From Diplonema papillatum (Eukaryota; Euglenozoa; Diplonemea; Diplonemida; Diplonemidae): 64,000 bases of DNA. The position numbers and the translations under genes were made by a program. Numbering within the stretch: the first letter of the stretch is position 1; each line of letters starts with the position of its first letter. The stretch covers positions 1 to 64,000 of the forward strand of contig JAPJBO010000708.1 in the NCBI GenBank assembly GCA_030068145.1. Reading direction: 5' to 3'. The notes below the pieces were generated by a model that had not been told where the DNA came from, did not search any database, and saw nothing but the letters and a program-made list of their open reading frames with translations. Below are positions 43,669-54,775 of this stretch, in pieces.

Positions 43669-44200
43669 ACATGCCTGGTGCCATCCAGCAAAACACAATG
43701 TGTGGCGGGCACTTCGGCTTGACTTATTTTCGACACAGTGTTGTTGTAGTCGAACACAGACTCAGATCATAGACGCTCGCCGCTTTCGCTCTCTTTCACT
43801 ACCCCGACTCCCAGCCTAAATGGTCAACCGGAGACCCCAAAACGCCGATGCTATAAACCACAAGCGCGTGAAAAAGAAGTGGAGGGGTCGACGGTCCAGG
43901 GGCAGAATGCAGAAGGCCAGTCGCTCGAAGCGAAAGGGAATAAGGCAATCCTCGCCGCGGAGCGGGGCTAGAAAAGTGTGTCAAATGCACGGTGGAGCCC
44001 AGCCTCAGAAGCTGGAGCTGAAGCTGGGTTAAAAAAAGAAAGGGAAAGCGGGTATGACACACGCTTTTCGGGTGCGCATCTACACGCACCCTTGGTCGTA
44101 GATCGCCCGCTTTTTCGGGTGGCACACACCCTCTCCCACACCAGCTTCTGAGGCTGGACTCCACCGTGTGGAAGGGCGTTGGGGGCTGCTGATTCCCCGC
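43669..44200. other. gene-less stretch with an inverted repeat
   Basis: CCCAGCCTCAGAAGCTGGAG (43999) is partly inverted at about 44140-44165 (CTTCTGAGGCTGGACTCCAC); a related pair is at 55362 and 55450-55490. Confidence 0.5.
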
Positions 44201-44202
44201 AG

Positions 44203-44570
44203 CCGCTGCGCAACGAAGGGGAAGCGCGAAGCGACCAGCCCGGACGAACCGCGCGAGACTCAAGGCCAGGCGACCAAGAGAAGGAGGGGGGACGCGACCC
44301 AGAGTCCCGGGCTGAGCAGCCTGGAACTAGTGGGATGGGCCTTTCTTCGGAGGGGCTCGCGCACTCAAAGTTCGACTTATACACAGCCGCTGCGCAACGA
44401 AGGGGAAGCGCGAAGCGACCAGCACCAGCAAGACTCAAGGCCAGGCGACTAAGAGAAGGAGGGGGGACGCGACCCAGAGACCCGGGCTGAGCAGCCTGGA
44501 ACTAGTGGGATGGACCTTTCTTCGGAGCGGCTCAGGCACTCAAAGTTCGACATATACGCAGCCGCTGCGC
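44203..44570. repeat. tandem repeat, two ~185-bp units plus a partial
   Basis: Units begin CCGCTGCGCAACGAAGGGGA and contain GACTCAAGGCCAGGCGAC and CTGGAACTAGTGGGATGG. Confidence 0.88.
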
Positions 44571-45960
44571 AACAGGTTTGCGCTTTTTCCCAATCATGTT
44601 TTGCCATGTCCTGGTCATCGAAACACGCTTCGATGCCGCGGCGCCGTTGACGGCGACCTGATAAGCAGGAGGGATGAACCGAGAGCTGACGGAAGGTGTC
44701 CGAGTGATTGCGCATCAGATCCCACAAAGGGTGTCGGTTCGGTTCATCTTGACAGCCGGACGGTGGCCGTGGATCGTGCACGAGCATACTGATTATAATA
44801 ACTCCAAGACGAACAAGAATTGTGCGGCAGATTGCGATTCGGGTTGGAGACGATGAACGTGCTCAGGTGCGAGCCAGTGAACGGATAGGAAAAGGACTGG
44901 GATCACGACCCGGCTAGTGGGTCATGGGTCATGACCACGAGAGCCATCGGTCTGCTGCCCAACTAAGCCCCTCCTAGCAGAACCCGCCGGTTGGCTAGGG
45001 GTGGATTCGCAACTGGAAATAAGGGAGACACCGTGGATCTCGTGTGCCCCCGCTGTTCGCCACGCGCAGGAAGAAACGTGAAAACGGCTTGAAGCGTTGG
45101 GTTCGAAAGAAGAAGAAGAAAAAGGCCGCTCCTGGTCCGGGAACGTGGCGGTCAACCAGCGTGCAAAGCTTGAGTCGGAGGCAGCACAGTGCCACAACCC
45201 CGTCCGCTCTGCCCTGTGGCTGACCGTCTCGATGAGCTTGTGTTCAGCGCAAGCGCCAAGCCCCAAGGTGCGCCACGCCTTGATGCTTCAGTGGGAAATC
45301 GGTAGCCACTTCACCCGTAGGCCCGTGGCTCTGCAGTACCGCCGAACACGTGAAGCTTGGCTCCCGTGTGGCAGGCTTTCCCTGGTACCTAGCTTTGGGT
45401 TCAAATAAGAAAAGCAGCAGCGGAGCCGCATTCGCCCCGTTGGTATGTAGAACGGTCGTTCCGTCAAAGAGAGGGATTACGCCCCGGGCCAGGAACAACG
45501 GGGCATGGGGGCGGGTCAATTCTCAAGGGAGCCGGAAGGGAAGGAGCCGAGCTCGTTTGAAGCAGATCCGGGAAGAAAGGGGAAAAACAAAAACGAATGT
45601 ACTCGTCCCCACCCAGGGTGCCCTCTTTGGAGCTTCACATTCTCTTTCGTTTTCTTTGGATGCATCCTCTGCAATGGTATATTCGGTGATAGTCGTGATG
45701 CTAGTCATGCCTATGAGGAGCACGGATAGGGAAGAAGATAGGAGGTATGAGGGTCAAAGGACGAAAATGCGGCAAGAGCTGAGCCTGCGTTTTTTCTCTT
45801 TCAAATGACGTCCCCCGCCGCCTGCGGGTGGGTGTTCCAAACACGTTTCCTCCTTCGTACTCCCGAGTAGTCGGTTGCAGCAGAAGACTTCGCTGCATTA
45901 TTCGGCGGACACCGAACTACTTGCCGGCTTTTCGGCACTCAGGGCACTTGTCGCTGCGAC
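44571..45960. other. gene-less stretch
   Basis: About 1.4 kb; short frames only, nothing recognised. Confidence 0.45.
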
Positions 45961-45969
45961 CGCTGGCCT

Positions 45970-46880
45970 GTGTTTTTAGAGTTAACGTTCGCTTGAGATT
46001 CCGGGGGTTTCGGGTCTCCGTGTGACCGTTGCTAAATGGGTTCTCTTAGAGCAAGAAAGGGCGCGACACGGATGGTGATGAGTGTGGGTTGTTTATTTGG
46101 TGTACACTTTCGTTGTAGGCTATGGCTAGTCATGTCCAGGACTGTTTGTGTTTAAAGTGAATTCTGTCGTGGCAGCCTTTGCATTACGATGGGGGGAAAA
46201 TATTTGTTTATAGCTTGGGGAGAGCCAGGGCCTCTTTAAGGATGGCAGCAGGCACTGCTGAGGCAGCGAAGAGAAATAGCATCGACACGTACTTGGTATG
46301 TTAGAAGCAACGGGTGGTTCATGTATGTTTACTGGCATCAAGTTTACTTCGAGGGGATACCGAGGTTTGGCTTCTTCTATGAGTCCACTTTCCTTTCTTA
46401 AAGTTCAAGTTCGCTTGAGATTCCGAGATGCTTGAGGTCTCTGGGTGACCTTTGCTGAATGGGTTCTAGACTGTTTCTTTTTAGAGTTATAGTTCGCTTG
46501 AGAATCCGGGATTTTAGAGTCTCCGGGTGACCTTCGTCGAATGGGTTCGTTTAAAGCTAATACGTACTGCGTGGGTTTGGGGGGGGCATGCATGGCTTCT
46601 TTCGTGTAGACTTTACTTGCTCGCTTTGGCGAGTCAGGTTCGACACAATTTGTGACCGACACCAAGTTCTCGCCAGGCTAGGTGAGTGTTCTTGGGCTCC
46701 CCTTTTTGTACAAAGCGGTCGGACTTTTGGAGTCTCTGTTTGACTTGTGAGGCGGGGGGTGGTTTTCTTAGAGCAAGTAAGGGCTATGTGGACGGGTGTG
46801 GTTTGTTTCTTTGGTGGGCACTTTCAACGTGAGTAACGGCTAGCCATGTTCGAGACTGTTTGTGACCGACACCAAGTACA
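45970..46880. repeat. diverged repeated blocks (TTCGCTTGAGATTCCGGG type)
   Basis: TTCGCTTGAGATTCCGGGGG and variants followed by GTCTCCG(G/T)GTGACC occur at about 45985, 46410 and 46492. A second block (CTTAGAGCAAG ... GGCTAGTCATGTCC) at 46045-46145 recurs at 46768-46865. A related block is at 54190-54245. Confidence 0.65.
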
Positions 46881-47117
46881 TTCCTTCGAGGGATGTAGTC
46901 TTGGGCCTCCACGTTCTGCATTATTGTTTTTGGTGTAACCAACGATACGCCAACCGTCTTCATTTAACCCTATTCCGACGGGGGCACTACTGCGATTAAT
47001 TGTGGGGTTTCTGTGCCAGGGTAGACTTGGGCGTACCCACTGCTACATTGGGTCGATTTTCGGGGGTCGTCTGAAACCCAAAACTGGTAACCAACCGCCC
47101 CCAGGTGGTCCTGATTT

Positions 47118-47400
47118 ACTGGAAAGGGATTTGAGGTTAAGTACACTTGTTGGGACCCGAAAGATGGTGAACTATGCCTGGATAGGACGAAGCCGGGGGA
47201 AACCCTGGTGGAGGTCCGTTGCGATGTTGACGTGCAAATCGCTCGTCAAAGCTGGGTATAGGGGCGAAAGACCCATCGAACCATCTAGTAGCTGGTTCAC
47301 TCCGAAGTTTCCCTCAGGATAGCTAGAACCAAAACAGGAGTTACGCCAGGTAAAGCAAATGATTGGAGGCATTGCGGAAATCGCTTCCTCGACCTCTCCC
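47118..47400 (+). rRNA. LSU (28S-type) rRNA fragment
   Basis: Contains strongly conserved LSU segments: GGACCCGAAAGATGGTGAAC, TGACGTGCAAATCG, GGGTATAGGGGCGAAAGACC, CATCTAGTAGCTGGTTC, CCGAAGTTTCCCTCAGGATA and GGTAAAGCAAATGATTGGAG. The spacing fits the middle of the 5' half of LSU rRNA. Flanks are not rRNA that I recognise, and no 5.8S or ITS is present. Either a dispersed rRNA pseudogene or, if LSU is discontinuous in this organism, one piece. The GGAGGCATTG wording resembles Euglenozoa more than animals or alveolates (impression, not an alignment). Confidence 0.75.
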
Positions 47401-47633
47401 GGCGCACATCCTATCCACAGAGGACAGGAATCCCGATTAAACCGGTCATATACATCCGGCTCGTCGGAATAGGGTTGATTATGACAAACGCGTTGGTTTC
47501 CATAACAAACAGTGTGGAGGGACAGGGAAATTCCTGGATTAACCCACGCGTCGATTGAGGGAAAGGAAATCAAACGGGAAAATGCTGCGGGGATAGGCAG
47601 AACTGGAAGGGACAGTTCGGGCCTGTGGTGAGC

Positions 47634-47816
47634 AGGGGGGGATTGCAAGAACGTGCTTGGAATGGGTATATGCTCAACACCGCACTGGTCCCGTCTGCGC
47701 CGTGTTTCGGTCCTTTAAGCCACGGACACATAAGGCGGACCAGCATCAGCGCGGAACCTGAGTGTCTGCAGCGGTGTGAGTCTGGTTTGTCAGGCGGCCG
47801 TTCGTAGCTCGTTGGA
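47634..47816 (+). repeat. dispersed repeat family A, copy (left half)
   Basis: G-run, ATTGCAAGAACGTGCTTGGA to GGCCGTTCGTAGCTCGTTG. A further G-run follows at 47822. Immediately past exon B of the minus-strand gene. Confidence 0.88.
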
Positions 47817-47842
47817 GAGCAGGGGGGGGGGGGGGGGCATAC

Positions 47843-50800
47843 GGATTTGTAGGCGCGGCTGCAAAGGACACAACGGCGGCGCGTGAGCTGGGCCTGCGAC
47901 CTGTTCTGCGGGGGCTGGCTGGGCGGCGCCATCGGCGCCGGCTGCGGCGGCTGCAGCAGGGTAGGGTGCTTCGCGGTCGCTTCGAGGCGGAGGGCTCGCT
48001 CGACCGTCGCTTTGGTGGTCTCCCGCTCTATGAGGTCAACGAGCTCGTCGGTGTAGTCCATGTCCTCCTTCTCGGCGAGATCGACCAGTTCCACGTTTTT
48101 GCGCGTCTTCAACCGATACGATGCGTCGAGGTATCGCGCGTCTCCGTCCTCCCCCAGCTTGAATTTCGCGGTGTGCGCGAGCCGGCCGGCCGCTGTGGCC
48201 TGCAGGAACTTCTTCCGCTGCTCTTTTAAGCGCTTTTCGGCGTCCCGCTGCTTCTTGACCTGCCCGAACGCCGGCACCGCGCCGCCGGGCCAAGGGGCGG
48301 CGGCGGCCGTCGGCGGCGCTTGGTTGGCGGGCCACTGCAGGTCGAGCGCGCGGCCCGCGTCTTCGGAGGCGGCGCGGGGCTGCGACGGCGCCGGGACAGA
48401 AAACGTGTCCGGGCACTCCTCGTCGAGCAGCTCGTCCATCTGCGAGAACGAAAACCGGCCCGCCGACGCGGAGCGCTGCGTCAGCCCGCCGACAGAATCC
48501 TGACGGGGCAGCGAGGAGAACGTGCCCGCCGCCGCCGTCTCGCTCCGGCCCCGCAGCAGGACGCCGCCGTCGGCTTCTTCGTCGGAGTCGATCTCTTCGG
48601 CGGTGCCGCGGAGGATCCGGGCCGCTTCGGCGGCGTCCATCGCGTCCTCCGAAAGGCTCGAAGCGGCGTCGTCTTCGTCGTCTTTCCGGAACACCGGCGC
48701 CAGCTCGCCGTCGCTGTCGGCGTCGTCGCCGCCGGGGCGGTCGCCCAGCAGTGCCGCGGCGGAGGCGCTCGCCTGCGCCAGCAGCGAGTTCGCGATTTCT
48801 TGCGTTTCCTGGATCCGCGCTTCGGACGGCTTCCCTGTGTGGGTGTGTGTGTGTGTGTGGGTGTGGAATTCAATTCTGGGTAACCCCTGTTGCGGAATAT
48901 AGCCCAGTGGGTGTGTGTGTGTGTGTGGAATTCAATTCTGGGTAACCCATGTTGCGGAATATAGCCCAGTGGGTGTGTGTGTGTGTGTGGAATTCAATTA
49001 TGGGTAACCCATGTTGCGGAATATAGCCCAGTGGGTGTGTGTGTGTGTGTGGAATTCAATTCTGGGTAACCCCTGTTGCGGAATATAGCCCAGTGGGTGT
49101 GTGTGTGTGTGTGGAATTCAATTCTGGGTAACCCCTGTTGCGGAATATAGCCCAGTGGGTGTGTGTGTGTGTGTGGAATTCAATTCTGGGTAACCCCTGT
49201 TGCGGAATATAGCCCAGTGGGTGTGTGTGTGTGTGTGGAATTCAATTCTGGGTAACCCATGTTGCGGAATATAGCCCAGTGGGTGTGTGTGTGTGTGTGG
49301 AATTCAATTCTGGGTAACCCATGTTGCGGAATATAGCCCAGTGGGTGTGTGTGTGTGTGTGGAATTCAATTCTGGGTAACCCCTGTTGCGGAATATAGCC
49401 CAGTGGGTGTGTGTGTGTGTGTGGAATTCAATTATGGGTAACCCATGTTGCGGAATATAGCCCAGTGGGTGTGTGTGTGTGTGTGGAATTCAATTCTGGG
49501 TAACCCCTGTTGCGGAATATAGCCCAGTGGGTGTGTGTGTGTGTGTGGAATTCAATTCTGGGTAACCCCTGTTGCGGAATATAGCCCAGTGGGTGTGTGT
49601 GTGTGTGTGGAATTCAATTATGGGTAACCCCTGTTGCGGAATATAGCCCAGTGGGTGTGTGTGTGTGTGTGGAATTCAATTCTGGGTAACCCCTGTTGCG
49701 GAATATAGCCCAGTGGGTGTGTGTGTGTGTGTGGAATTCAATTCTGGGTAACCCATGTTGCGGAATATAGCCCAGTGGGTGTGTGTGTGTGTGTGGAATT
49801 CAATTCTGGGTAACCCATGTTGCGGAATATAGCCCAGTGGGTGTGTGTGTGTGTGTGGAATTCAATTCTGGGTAACCCATGTTGCGGAATATAGCCCAGT
49901 GGGTGTGTGTGTGTGTGTGGAATTCAATTATGGGTAACCCCTGTTGCGGAATATAGCCCAGTGGGTGTGTGTGTGTGTGTGGAATTCAATTCTGGGTAAC
50001 CCCTGTTGCGGAATATAGCCCAGTGGGTGTGTGTGTGTGTGTGGAATTCAATTCTGGGTAACCCATGTTGCGGAATATAGCCCAGTGGGTGTGTGTGTGT
50101 GTGTGGAATTCAATTCTGGGTAACCCCTGTTGCGGAATATAGCCCAGTGGGTGTGTGTGTGTGTGTGGAATTCAATTCTGGGTAACCCCTGTTGCGGAAT
50201 ATAGCCCAGTGGGTGTGTGTGTGTGTGTGGAATTCAATTCTGGGTAACCCCTGTTGCGGAATATAGCCCAGTGGGTGTGTGTGTGTGTGTGGAATTCAAT
50301 TCTGGGTAACCCCTGTTGCGGAATATAGCCCAGTGGGTGTGTGTGTGTGTGTGGAATTCAATTCTGGGTAACCCATGTTGCGGAATATAGCCCAGTGGGT
50401 GTGTGTGTGTGTGTGGAATTCAATTCTGGGTAACCCATGTTGCGGAATATAGCCCAGTGGGTGTGTGTGTGTGTGTGGAATTCAATTCTGGGTAACCCCT
50501 GTTGCGGAATATAGCCCAGTGGGTGTGTGTGTGTGTGTGGAATTCAATTATGGGTAACCCCTGTTGCGGAATATAGCCCAGTGGGTGTGTGTGTGTGTGG
50601 AATTCAATTCTGGGTAACCCATGTTGCGGAATATAGCCCAGTGGGTGTGTGTGTGTGTGTGAATTCAATTCTGGGTAACCCCTGTTGCGGAATATAGCCC
50701 AGTGGGTGTGTGTGCGTGTGGAATTCAATTCTGGGTAACCCATGTTGCGGAATATAGCCCAGTGTGTGTGGAATTCAATTATGGGTAACCCCTGTTGCGG

Positions 50801-53800
50801 AATATAGCCCAGTGGGTGTGTGTGTGTGTGGAATTCAATTATGGGTAACCCCTGTTGCGGAATATAGCCCAGTGGGTGTGTGTGTGTGTGGAATTCAATT
50901 CTGGGTAACCCCTGTTGCGGAATATAGCCCAGTGGGTGTGTGTGTGTGTGGAATTCAATTATGGGTAACCCCTGTTGCGGAATATAGCCCAGTGGGTGTA
51001 TGTGTGTGTGTGTTTAAGTTCAGGGCTTTGAGTGGGTAACGTCTGTGTCGGAGTGTAGCCCACTTGTCACGTTCGCCAGTTGGCTTTGAGTTTCCGACAC
51101 GCTGCTTTTGGGTCCTGTGACTCCTCTCCGAAGGGTGGGTGGGGCGGGATCCTTCGGGGGATAGAGCGTGGGAGGCTGTCAGCTTCTCGGCTCAAGACTC
51201 GGCTCAAGACTTCTGTTTTCATCTTGCGGTGTTAGCTGAGTGTCTTTCCACAGGCGGCACATCTCCCCGAGGATGTGGCAATCTCTCTTTGCAATGAGCT
51301 TGGCCTGACTAGCTGTTCCAAACTCCGGGTGCAAGCACCCGTCATGGTCGGCAGTCGCCACCTGGGTCACAGTATTGAGTCCTGTTCCGAGACTCGCTCG
51401 TACGGGGAAGTGGCGCGAATTACTTGTCGCCAACCATTCTGCAATGCTGACGACTGCTACCCCTGTGTGTGGTTTTCATCTTGCGGTGTTAGCTGAGTGT
51501 CTTTCCACAGGCGGCACATCTCCCCGAGGATGTGGCAATCTCTCTTTGCAATGAGCTTGGCCTGACTAGCTGTTCCAAACTCCGGGTGCAAGCACCCGTC
51601 ATGGTCGGCAGTCGCCACCTGGGTCACAGTATTGAGTCCTGTTCCGAGACTCGCTCGTACGGGGAAGTGGCGCGAATTACTTGTCGCCAACCATTCTGCA
51701 ATGCTGACGACTGCTACCCCTGTGTGTGGGTGTGTTGGAATTCAATCACGGGTAACCCCTGAAGCGGAGTAGCCCAAGTTGTCAGCATCTTCACGTCACA
51801 GCTGATGGTCCTGCCGGCTGCTCGTGGTGGCCACACGCTGAGCTAAACTGCAGCCTCGTTTGGTTAAGGCTCCCTGCAGCGGGGTGCACCATGCTTCGCG
51901 CATCTTGCCGTCGCATTCCTCGCAGGTTGCGAGTGGGAATCCGTGTTCAACGTGTGTGCGGCGTGTGTGTGGAATTCAATGATGGGTAACACCTGACGGA
52001 GTACAGCCCAGAGTGTGTGTAAGTGTGCAACTCAATGATGGGTAACACCTGACGCGGAGTACAGCCCAGTGTTGGTGTGTGTGTGTGTGTGTGGAATTCA
52101 ATGATGGGTAACACCTGACGCGGAGTACAGCCCGTGTGTGGAACTCAATGATGGGTAACACCTGACGCGGAGTACAGACCCCTCCAACCTCGCTTTTGGC
52201 GAGTAGATATGAAGAGTTCGCTCCGAAACGTAACAAAGATGTTGTTTAGAAACGGGATGCAAAAATTGAAAAAGGCGGGTATGAAACCTTGAGGGACTAG
52301 CCCCCTGTATTTTTCACCGCGGTGTTGTGTGCACCTCGTTCTTCGTCTCAGGTTTCGCTCTTGAAGGCAGACCAATCCAAAGTCAGAGCTTATCAGTGGG
52401 TCCTTTGAAATGGGGATTTTCAGTCTTCCGGGGGGATTAGCTTTGTCTTCACGCGCTACTTGCCTCTCATGTATGTTTGATGCTAGCATCAAGTCTTCTT
52501 CGCGGGAATGCAGAGTCCTATTTTCTTTTCTTTTTCCACTTTTCAGAGTGCGCGTTTTCTTCTTTCTTTCGTTGTCGACAACTCCTTTCTTTACCATGGT
52601 ACCTTGAACTTTTTGGTGCCGAGTAGTTCTCTTTTCTCGATGCCGCCCACGTCGATGTTCGTTGGGGGGAGAAATCTTAGTTTAATGTTTAATGCTATTG
52701 AATTCAAGTCTTCTTCGAGGAAGATGTTGCCAGGAAAGGGATGCAGTAGTAGTAGTATGTGTCGTCTGCCGAAGCAGCCGGAGACAGCAGGCGCAGGGGG
52801 CAGGTCTTGCTTTACAACTCTCTTCTTCATGGAGACCCGCCCCCGGGCATCCCGACTGTCCAATCACTGTCGAGAAAGGTTTCGATCACTGTCGAGAAAG
52901 GGATGCAAAAAATAGCAAAAAGGTAAAAGGGGAGGGGGGGTGGCGCACCGGTTAGGATTTCGAGGGACTCGTCGAGGATGGCGGCGATCTCCGTGTCGGG
53001 CAGGGCCGCATCTACGTCGGCGTCGTCGCTGCGCCCGCCGCTCGGGCTGCGGCTCCTGGCGGCCGGCGCCCAGCCGCTGGGCACCGCCAGCAGCGTCGAC
53101 GACCCGCGCTCCAAAGCCGTCAACCGCTTCCGCTTGCAGTCGTCCTGCCGGTCCTCCCGCATCCGCCGCTTGGAAGGCGTGCCCCCTTTGACGACGAGCC
53201 CACCCTCCGTCTGCCGCTCCCGCGTCGGCCCGCGCTCGAGCTTCCTCCGGAACCGCTCCACCGACATCCCCAGCTGCGACAGCTCCGCCGGTCCGTGCTC
53301 CGGCCGCAGCTTCGACGGCGCCGCGAGCTGCGCAATGCCCGCTTCCGCCTTCGCCTTCTCCACGGCCGCGATTCGCGCGAGACGCTTTTTTTCCCGCCGC
53401 ATCTGCTCTTCCCGCGACAGCGTCGTGACGCCCGTCGCAACCCGGACCGGCGTCGTCGCGCACACCGCGTTGTAGTTCCGGATCGCGTCGTCGACCGAAT
53501 CGTCGGAAAACACGCGCTGGCCCTTCAGCTCGAGGAGGAGCGCTCGGGCCTGCTGCCGGACCTCGTACGTGTCCGCCGGAATTCTGCCGGCGAGCGCCGC
53601 GAACTTCTCCTCGAGAAGGAGCCGCATTTTCTTGCTAGCCCGGGCGGAGGCGATAGCGGCCTCCCAGAAGGCGAGCTTCGGCTCGGGTTCTTTGGCCATC
53701 AGCTCTTCGATGACTCGGACGAGCCAGGCCTCCCACTTTTGCATCCTCTTCGTGCGGACCACGCGTGCGATCACGTCGGGGGTGACCTCGTGTGACGCGT

Positions 53801-54110
53801 GTTTCCGCTTGATGCCGCAGCTCCGGAGGAGTTTTTGGAAGTCTTTGACGATGCCGACCGTCTTGTTCTGCCTCTTGTCGAACGGGTCGACGCAGAGCTG
53901 CTCGGCGTCCTCGAGCACGGTGCGGCCGGGCAGCAGCTTCCTCGCCGGCGGCCGGTCCGCGGCCCACGCCTGCATCACGCCGCCCACGCCCGCATGCAGC
54001 GACGTCCCGCCGCCAGCCTCTGACGGGGCCAGCGATCCGTTCTCGGACCGCTCGCTGCGCCTCTCCATGTCCTTGAACGTCGTCGCTCCCGGCGGCTCGG
54101 ACGTGAGCAT
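47843..54110 (-). CDS. large nuclear-type protein with a 4.1-kb intron (two exons joined; 3' incomplete)
   Basis: Exon A is 54110-52949 and exon B is 48834-47843. Exon A starts at an ATG (context GCGACCATGCTC, after TTTTCAG which may be a splice acceptor in the 5' UTR). It encodes 387 residues, Ala/Arg/Glu-rich and probably helical, with basic clusters (KRMREDRQ, RRKLERG). It ends one base into a codon before GTGCGC. Exon B opens after CACACCCACACAG with GG, so the joined codon is GGG. It continues KPSEARIQETQEIANSLLAQ, an acidic Ser/Asp region and a coiled-coil-like part (KKQRDAEKRLKEQRKK), and ends RRRCVLCSRAYKS before GTATGC, the start of a possible zinc ribbon. About 718 residues so far; the next exon was not found. 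No family recognised. The intron holds the 62-bp minisatellite. The two exons could be separate genes; phase fit and shared composition favour one. Confidence 0.55.
48865..51010. repeat. minisatellite, ~35 copies of 62 bp
   Basis: Unit: GGAATTCAATTCTGGGTAAC, CCCTGTTGCGGAATATAGCC, CAGTGGGTGTG plus (GT)n. Units differ mainly at two positions (ATTCTGGG/ATTATGGG and CCCCTG/CCCATG) and in GT length (60-62 bp). On the minus strand each unit resembles the end of an intron: a GGGTTACCC box, then (CA)n. The array abuts the exon B acceptor. Confidence 0.97.
51011..51214. other. spacer within the putative 4.1-kb intron
   Basis: Decayed trace of the 62-bp unit (GGGTAACGTCTGTGTCGGAG) followed by unremarkable sequence. 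Confidence 0.5.
51215..51728. repeat. tandem duplication, 2 copies of 257 bp
   Basis: 51215-51471 and 51472-51728, no difference seen. On the minus strand each copy is preceded by CACACAG and is open for 77-84 codons (VATADHDGCLHPEFGTA ...), so it could be a duplicated exon. A diverged partial copy lies at about 7775-7870. Confidence 0.92.
51729..52190. repeat. diverged units of the 62-bp repeat
   Basis: About five scattered units: GGAATTCAATCACGGGTAAC (51738), GGAATTCAATGATGGGTAAC (51971), CAACTCAATGATGGGTAACA (52028), and two more at about 52094 and 52140. Confidence 0.8.
52440..52900 (+). repeat. remnants of repeat families B and C
   Basis: TGTTTGATGCTAGCATCAAG (52474), AATCTTAGTTTAATGTTTAA (52671), then the TAG run and GCCGAAGCAGCCGGAGACAG (52770) and CCCGACTGTCCAATCACTGT. 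All lie in the putative intron. Confidence 0.75.
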
Positions 54111-54189
54111 GGTCGCCCTCCTTCGCTGAAAAGGGACGCTTAGCCCGCTTTTTTTCTCTTCGTCGGGTTAGGTCCTTTGGTTTTTAAAG

Positions 54190-54245
54190 TGAGAGTTGGC
54201 TTGAGAAACTAAATTTTTTGAAGTCTTCGGGTGACCATCGTCGAA
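54190..54245. repeat. copy of the GGGTGACCATCGTCGAAAG block
   Basis: GAGAGTTGGCTTGAGAAACT then GTCTTCGGGTGACCATCGTC, as at 25340-25405 and, diverged, 45985-46550. Confidence 0.6.
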
Positions 54246-54329
54246 AGTGTTTATCGTATGTAGGTATGTATGCATATTTCAGTTGTGCTTGCTTGTCTTC
54301 TTTGGAGTGGGTAGTGCCTTCTGATTTCC

Positions 54330-54422
54330 ATCCCGCGGGTCGATGCAGAGCTGCTCGGCGTCCGGCAGCGGCTTCCTCGCCGGCGACCGGTCCGCGGCCC
54401 ACGCCTGCATCACGCGGTGCTG
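54330..54422 (-). pseudogene. duplicated fragment of exon A
   Basis: TCGATGCAGAGCTGCTCGGC, then (after a gap of ~15 bp relative to the exon) GCAGCGGCTTCCTCGCCGGC and GGTCCGCGGCCCACGCCTGC. It matches 53884-53980 in exon A, in the same orientation and upstream of the gene's ATG. Confidence 0.85.
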
Positions 54423-54685
54423 TATTATTCGGTCTATCACGGTCTATCAAGAGGGGATGGACCGGCTCATTATGGCACGTGAAATGAATGGTTCGGAAGA
54501 AGAAGAAAAAAAGGACCTTTTCGATTTCTTTTGCTTTTCTCTTCTCCTTTCTTTTTTTTTCTCTCTCTCTTTTCTTGAAGACACTGAAGCCGGCAAAACC
54601 AAAGAAACCGCTCAGAGCAACACAGGCCGGCGAAGAGAAAAAGACGCAAGATTGTCTACAGACGCCCGCGCTCAGCGAAAGCCCT
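54423..54685. other. unannotated spacer
   Basis: TCGGTCTATCACGGTCTATC and a T/C-rich tract; nothing recognised. Confidence 0.4.
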
Positions 54686-54775
54686 GGGGGGGGATCTTAG
54701 TTAATGTCTAGGCAGTACTGTCTGCCTTTCATGCACTGTTTGATGCTAGCACCAAGTCTCCGTGCGAGAAGACAC
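54686..54775 (+). repeat. dispersed repeat family B, copy
   Basis: G-run, ATCTTAGTTAATGTCTAGGC, then TTTGATGCTAGCACCAAGTC. Confidence 0.72.

Noticed and set aside
48060..48902. Plus-strand frames opposite exon B
   Set aside because: Antisense shadows; the minus frame has the splice sites and protein-like composition.
48865..51010. CRISPR or centromere-type satellite
   Set aside because: No unique spacers; units carry GT runs and intron-end boxes and stop at a coding exon.
51215..51471. EF-hand in the 257-bp unit (DHDGCLHPEF)
   Set aside because: Position 1 and position 12 ligands do not fit the EF-hand loop; similarity is superficial.
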